From Mycobacterium sp. 852002-51057_SCH5723018 (lineage in GTDB: Bacteria; Actinomycetota; Actinomycetes; Mycobacteriales; Mycobacteriaceae), in contig NZ_LZIR01000016.1 of the NCBI RefSeq assembly GCF_001667035.1, positions 1 through 34,733 on the forward strand: a stretch of 34,733 nucleotides of DNA. Reading direction: 5' to 3'. Of this stretch, positions 32,301-34,733 are shown in pieces. The notes beneath the pieces were generated by a model, which searched no databases, was not told where the DNA came from, and saw nothing but the letters and a program-made list of their open reading frames with translations. The position numbers and the translations under genes are program-made. How positions within the stretch are numbered: the stretch's first letter is position 1; each line of letters begins with the position of its first letter.

Positions 32301-33319
32301 GGCTGCGACTCGAGCTCAAGCTGCACGATGCACGGGACAGCAATGTGCGCGTGGTTGGCGCGCTGCGCCGCCCCGCGGATGCCGTCCCGCACGACCAGCC
32401 GGGTCGTGGGTTGACCATGGCCGCCGAGCATTTCCTGTTCGCGGCCCCCGAGCTGGACCACATCGGGGCGATCAACGCCCGCTACCCGGGCGTGGCCGCG
32501 CCGCCGGTGCGGCTGCTTCCCACGAACCTCGCCCCCGAGGCGGTGGAGCCGCTCTATCGGGGCCCCGAGCAAGTGGTCATCGGCCAGCGCGAAGAGGACC
32601 TCGCACCGGTCGTCCTCGACTTCACCGACAACCCGTTGCTCATGGTGTTCGGCGACAGCAAGTCCGGTAAAACCACGCTGCTGCGCCACATCATCCGTAC
32701 TGTCCGCGAGAACTCCACGGCGGACCAGGTGGCCTTCACGGTGCTGGATCGGCGGCTGCACCTCGTCGACGAGCCGCTGTTCCCCGACAACGAATACAGC
32801 GCCAACATCGACCGCATCTTCCCGGCCATGCTGGGGCTGGCCAATCTCATCGAATCGAGGCGTCCACCGGTGGGCCTATCTGCGGCCGAGTTGTCCCGCT
32901 GGACCTACCAGGGCCACACCCATTACCTGATCATCGATGACGTCGACCAGATACCGGATTCCCCGGCGATGAGCGGTCCGTACATCGGCCAGCGGCCGTG
33001 GACTCCGCTGCTCGGGCTTCTCTCCCAGGCAGGTGATTTGGGGTTGCGGGTGATCGTCACGGCGCGCGCCAGTGGGTCGGGGCACGCGCTGATGACCAGC
33101 CAGTTGCTGCGCCGCTTCAACGACTTGCAGGCGACCACGTTGATGCTTGCAGGCAATCCGCAAGACGGCGGCAAGATCCGCGGCCAACGATTCAGCCGGT
33201 TGCCTGCCGGACGGGCAGTGCTGTTGGGCGACACTGATAGTCCGACGTACGTGCAGTTGGTCAACCCGCTGGTTGGCGCAGCGGTAACAGGGGGCGCCGA
33301 CGATGGTTTCGCCCACTGA
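29327..33319 (+). CDS. eccC3: ESX-3 FtsK/SpoIIIE-type ATPase EccC3
   Basis: 1330 residues, identical in length to M. tuberculosis EccC3. Two N-terminal transmembrane helices (about 40-60 and 67-86) are followed by three ATPase domains with Walker A motifs GMTGSGKS at 487-494, GGPKSGKS at 837-844 and GDSKSGKT at 1109-1116. Walker B-like [11 protein letters not shown] lies in the first ATPase domain. EccC is the motor and substrate-recognition ATPase of the complex. The start ATG 29327 overlaps the eccB3 stop; an upstream in-frame start would lie inside eccB3. Confidence 0.96.
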   Translation: MSRLIFEARRRLAPPRTRKGAINIEAPPELPRAIPPSLLRRALPVVIVMLIVGMIVALFATGMRVISPQTLFFPFVLLLAATALYRGTGNKMRTEEVDAERADYLRYLSVVRDNIRAQAAQQRAAAQWSHPDPATLATVPGSRRQWERDPHDPDFLVLRAGRHEVPLDIALRVNDTADEIDLEPVSHSALRSLLDTHRTVRDVPTGIDLTKVSRITVLGEADEVRAALRAWIAQAVTWHDPTVLGVALASPDPESPEWSWLKWLPHVDIPGELDGVGTARFLSGNPDELATLLGPVLLDRPAFTGGPADGLRHLLVVVDDPDYDLNASALAVGRAGVTVVHRSATPPHREQYSDPEKPILRITGGDGGGRRAGAIQRWQAGGWQPYIDSADQLVADEAAHLARQLSRWDSNPTHTGLRSAATRGASFTTLLGIPDASQLDVPTLWAPRRRDDELRVPIGVTATGEPLIFDLKDEAEGGMGPHGLMIGMTGSGKSQTLMSILLSLLTTHPADRLIVIYADFKGEAGADSFRNFPQVVAVISNMAEKKSLADRFADTLRGEVARREALLREAGRRVQGSAFNSVVEYENAIVAGHDLPPIPTLFVVADEFTLMLADYPEYAELFDYVARKGRSFRIHILFASQTLDVGKIKDIDKNTSYRIGLKVASPSVSRQIIGVDDAYHIESGKEHKGEGFLVPAPGATPIKFRSTYVDGIYDPPRAAKALVMQSIPEPKLFTAGRVEPDQATVISAGEDEETAGPPRRLIATVGDQLARYGPRAPELWLPPLDEPIPLTAVLARAGVPQRQWRWPLGEIDKPFEMRRDPLVFDATSSAGNMVIHGGPKSGKSTALQTFMLSAASLHSPREVTFYCLDYGGGQLRALEDLAHVGSVASALEPERIRRTFGELEQLLLSRQRQQAFRDRHGSAPDDGFGEVFLIIDNLYAFGRDNTDQFNTRNPLLAKVTELVNIGLAYGIHVVITTPSWLEVPLAMRDGLGLRLELKLHDARDSNVRVVGALRRPADAVPHDQPGRGLTMAAEHFLFAAPELDHIGAINARYPGVAAPPVRLLPTNLAPEAVEPLYRGPEQVVIGQREEDLAPVVLDFTDNPLLMVFGDSKSGKTTLLRHIIRTVRENSTADQVAFTVLDRRLHLVDEPLFPDNEYSANIDRIFPAMLGLANLIESRRPPVGLSAAELSRWTYQGHTHYLIIDDVDQIPDSPAMSGPYIGQRPWTPLLGLLSQAGDLGLRVIVTARASGSGHALMTSQLLRRFNDLQATTLMLAGNPQDGGKIRGQRFSRLPAGRAVLLGDTDSPTYVQLVNPLVGAAVTGGADDGFAH

Positions 33320-33362
33320 TGATTGACGAAATGGCAACAGTACGACAGCGAAAGGAGTGGCA

Positions 33363-33668
33363 ATGACGTTGCGAGTGGTTCCCGAGGGTCTGGCCGCGAC
33401 CAGTGCGGCCGTGGAGGCGCTGACGGCGCGGCTGGCGGCCGCGCACGCGGCGGCGGCTCCGGCGATCACCGCGGTGGTGCCGCCGGCGGCGGATCCCGTG
33501 TCGCTGCAGACGGCCGCCGGATTCAGCGCCCAGGGCCAGGAGCATGCCGCTGTCGCCGCCCAAGGCGTTGAAGAACTGGGGCGCGCCGGTGTAGGTGTGG
33601 GTCAATCCGGCGCAAGCTATCTCACGGGTGACACCGCGGCCGCCGCAACATGGGGCGCGGGCGTCTGA
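33363..33668 (+). CDS. PE5: PE family protein PE5
   Basis: 101 residues starting [20 protein letters not shown], with the PE helix-turn-helix fold and the export motif YLTGD (YxxxD/E) near residue 88. It has no C-terminal extension, as for PE5 of ESX-3. ATG 33363 is preceded by AAAGGAG at 5 bases; an in-frame GTG two codons earlier is less likely. It pairs with PPE4, which starts 3 bases later, and the heterodimer is secreted by ESX-3 and supports mycobactin-iron use. Confidence 0.95.
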   Translation: MTLRVVPEGLAATSAAVEALTARLAAAHAAAAPAITAVVPPAADPVSLQTAAGFSAQGQEHAAVAAQGVEELGRAGVGVGQSGASYLTGDTAAAATWGAGV

Positions 33669-33671
33669 CAT

Positions 33672-34733
33672 ATGAGCTCGCCCATCTGGATGGCTTCGCC
33701 GCCGGAAGTGCATTCGGCGTTGCTGAGCGCCGGTCCGGGACCGGGGTCGCTGTTGGCGGCCGCCGGCGCGTGGACCTCGCTCAGCACCGAATACGCTTCG
33801 GCCGCGGCCGAACTCGGTGGGCTTTTGGGGGCGACGCAAGCCGGGGCGTGGCAGGGTCCCACTGCCGAGCGGTATGTGACGGCTCACGCGCCGTATCTGG
33901 AATGGTTGCAGCAAGCCAGTGCCGACAGCGCCGGGGTGGCCGCGCAGCACGAGGTCGCGGCGACGGCATACACCACCGCCTTGGCGGCGATGCCCACCCT
34001 GGTGGAGCTGGCCGCCAACCACATCGTTCACGGCGTACTGCTGGCGACGAATTTCTTTGGGATCAACACGATTCCGATTGCCCTGAACGAGGCCGACTAC
34101 GTGCGGATGTGGGTCCAGGCCGCCACCACGATGGGCGCCTACCAGGCGGTCTCCGGCGCGGCGCTGGCCTCGGCGCCGCGCACGGCCCCGGCGCCCAACA
34201 TCGTGAATCACGGTGCCGGCGCGGCCGACCAATCCGGGTCGTCGCTGAACCCGTCCGACCTGTTGTCGACGTATGTGAACTTCTACCAGAACCTCATGGG
34301 CCAGCTGCAGGCGTTCATGCAGGATCCGGTCGGGTCATTGCAGCAGATGGTCGCCGCGTTCGCCACCAATCCCGCTGCGGCCCTTGTGGCCTACGGCCCG
34401 CTGCTGTTGTTCGCCGCCTACGAGGTGATCTCCCCCATCGCCACGTACGGGCCCATGCTGGCGGCCCTGCCGCTGAGCCTGAGCCTGAGCCTGGGACCGA
34501 TCGCCCTGCTGCCCACCGAGATCGCGCCGATCGCGTCGCCGGTCGCGGCGGGGGTGGCAGGCGCGCCGATGCTGGCCTCAACCGCTTCCCCGACATGGCC
34601 GGTGGCCGGCCTGGCCGCGACGGTCGCGAGTCCCGCGGTGGGGGCGGGGGGGGGGGGGGGCCCCCCCCGGGGGGCGGGGCACCCGCCCCGCCCCCGCCGG
34701 CGCCGGCGCCCGCCGGGGCGCGGGGGGGGGGGG
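33672..34733 (+). CDS. PPE4: PPE family protein PPE4 (3' truncated by window end)
   Basis: The frame opens at ATG 33672 with [20 protein letters not shown] and runs off the end, 354 codons so far. PPE motif at 10-12, [40 protein letters not shown], and the PPE-PPW-type middle region with [29 protein letters not shown]. It is the PE5 partner. The first ~185 residues are strongly similar to the PPE at 24103. The last ~30 codons (from about 34640) are unreliable: runs of G and C that probably contain sequencing errors, so the reading frame there should not be trusted. Confidence 0.93.
   Translation, partial: MSSPIWMASPPEVHSALLSAGPGPGSLLAAAGAWTSLSTEYASAAAELGGLLGATQAGAWQGPTAERYVTAHAPYLEWLQQASADSAGVAAQHEVAATAYTTALAAMPTLVELAANHIVHGVLLATNFFGINTIPIALNEADYVRMWVQAATTMGAYQAVSGAALASAPRTAPAPNIVNHGAGAADQSGSSLNPSDLLSTYVNFYQNLMGQLQAFMQDPVGSLQQMVAAFATNPAAALVAYGPLLLFAAYEVISPIATYGPMLAALPLSLSLSLGPIALLPTEIAPIASPVAAGVAGAPMLASTASPTWPVAGLAATVASPAVGAGGGGGPPRGAGHPPRPRRRRRPPGRGGGG
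34640..34733. other. Low-quality G/C homopolymer end of the contig
   Basis: Long runs of G and C (for example 12-14 G, then 8 C) dominate the last 90 bases and the window ends in a G run. The genuine PPE4 linker is Ala/Pro/Gly-rich, so the underlying DNA is GC-rich, but this pattern is typical of failing base calls at a contig end. Confidence 0.8.

Noticed and set aside
34640..34733. G/C homopolymer run as a structured or repetitive element
   Set aside because: It sits exactly at the window end inside PPE4 and looks like failing base calls, not a biological repeat.
1..34733. CRISPR arrays, tRNA or rRNA genes, complete insertion sequences
   Set aside because: No regularly spaced repeats, no cloverleaf-like or rRNA-like segments, and no transposase motifs were seen on either strand.

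Overview
The window comes from a Mycobacterium chromosome. The evidence is a high-GC sequence, PE and PPE genes, an almost complete start of the ESX-3 (type VII secretion) locus in the standard order eccA3-eccB3-eccC3-PE5-PPE4, an Rv0281-type SAM methyltransferase, and mycobacterial zinc-starvation genes. Many starts are GTG, and many neighbouring genes overlap by 4 bases. The species cannot be fixed from the sequence alone. I see no rRNA, tRNA, CRISPR array or intact insertion sequence.

Region 1 (1-7300) is a zinc-starvation block. It holds a permease pair (UPF0718 + TIGR03943), cysteine-free 'C-minus' ribosomal proteins (S18, L33, L28 on the minus strand; type B L31 on the plus strand), a CobW-like protein with a degenerate P-loop (Rv0106/Mrf type), an ANTAR-domain protein, a canonical CobW GTPase, and the Rv0281-like methyltransferase followed by a strong terminator. 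Region 2 (7450-17200) looks like an inserted or expanded accessory island. It contains three related Rossmann NADP-reductase-like proteins (one fused to a YceI domain), two SnoaL-like proteins, an epimerase-like protein, an SDR, DoxX, two MarR and one TetR regulator with visible operators, a VapBC toxin-antitoxin pair, and gene debris (TetR tail, zwf head). Region 3 (17200-23660) returns to zinc. It has a small Cys protein, a second CobW GTPase and a WD40 propeller in one operon, then znuA-znuC-znuB, a Fur-family (Zur-like) regulator and rpsN2 (S14 C-minus). Region 4 (24029-34733) holds a PPE gene, a control region with a Zur-type box and IdeR-like sites, and the ESX-3 genes eccA3, eccB3, eccC3, PE5 and the 5' part of PPE4. 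The last ~90 bases look like a poor-quality contig end.

The unifying feature is a set of nine short dyads fitting TGAnAAnnnTTnTCA. They lie in front of nearly every zinc-related transcription unit, including ESX-3, so most of a Zur regulon is gathered in one chromosomal stretch. The most striking structural observation is that the divergent promoter between rpmB and the Mrf-like gene (3066-3181) has a diverged inverted copy at 23190-23357. In that copy the Mrf side has decayed to a 38-codon pseudogene while the ribosomal side drives rpsN2. rpsN2 is the one gene missing from the first ribosomal operon, so the two copies appear to be complementary survivors of a duplication.
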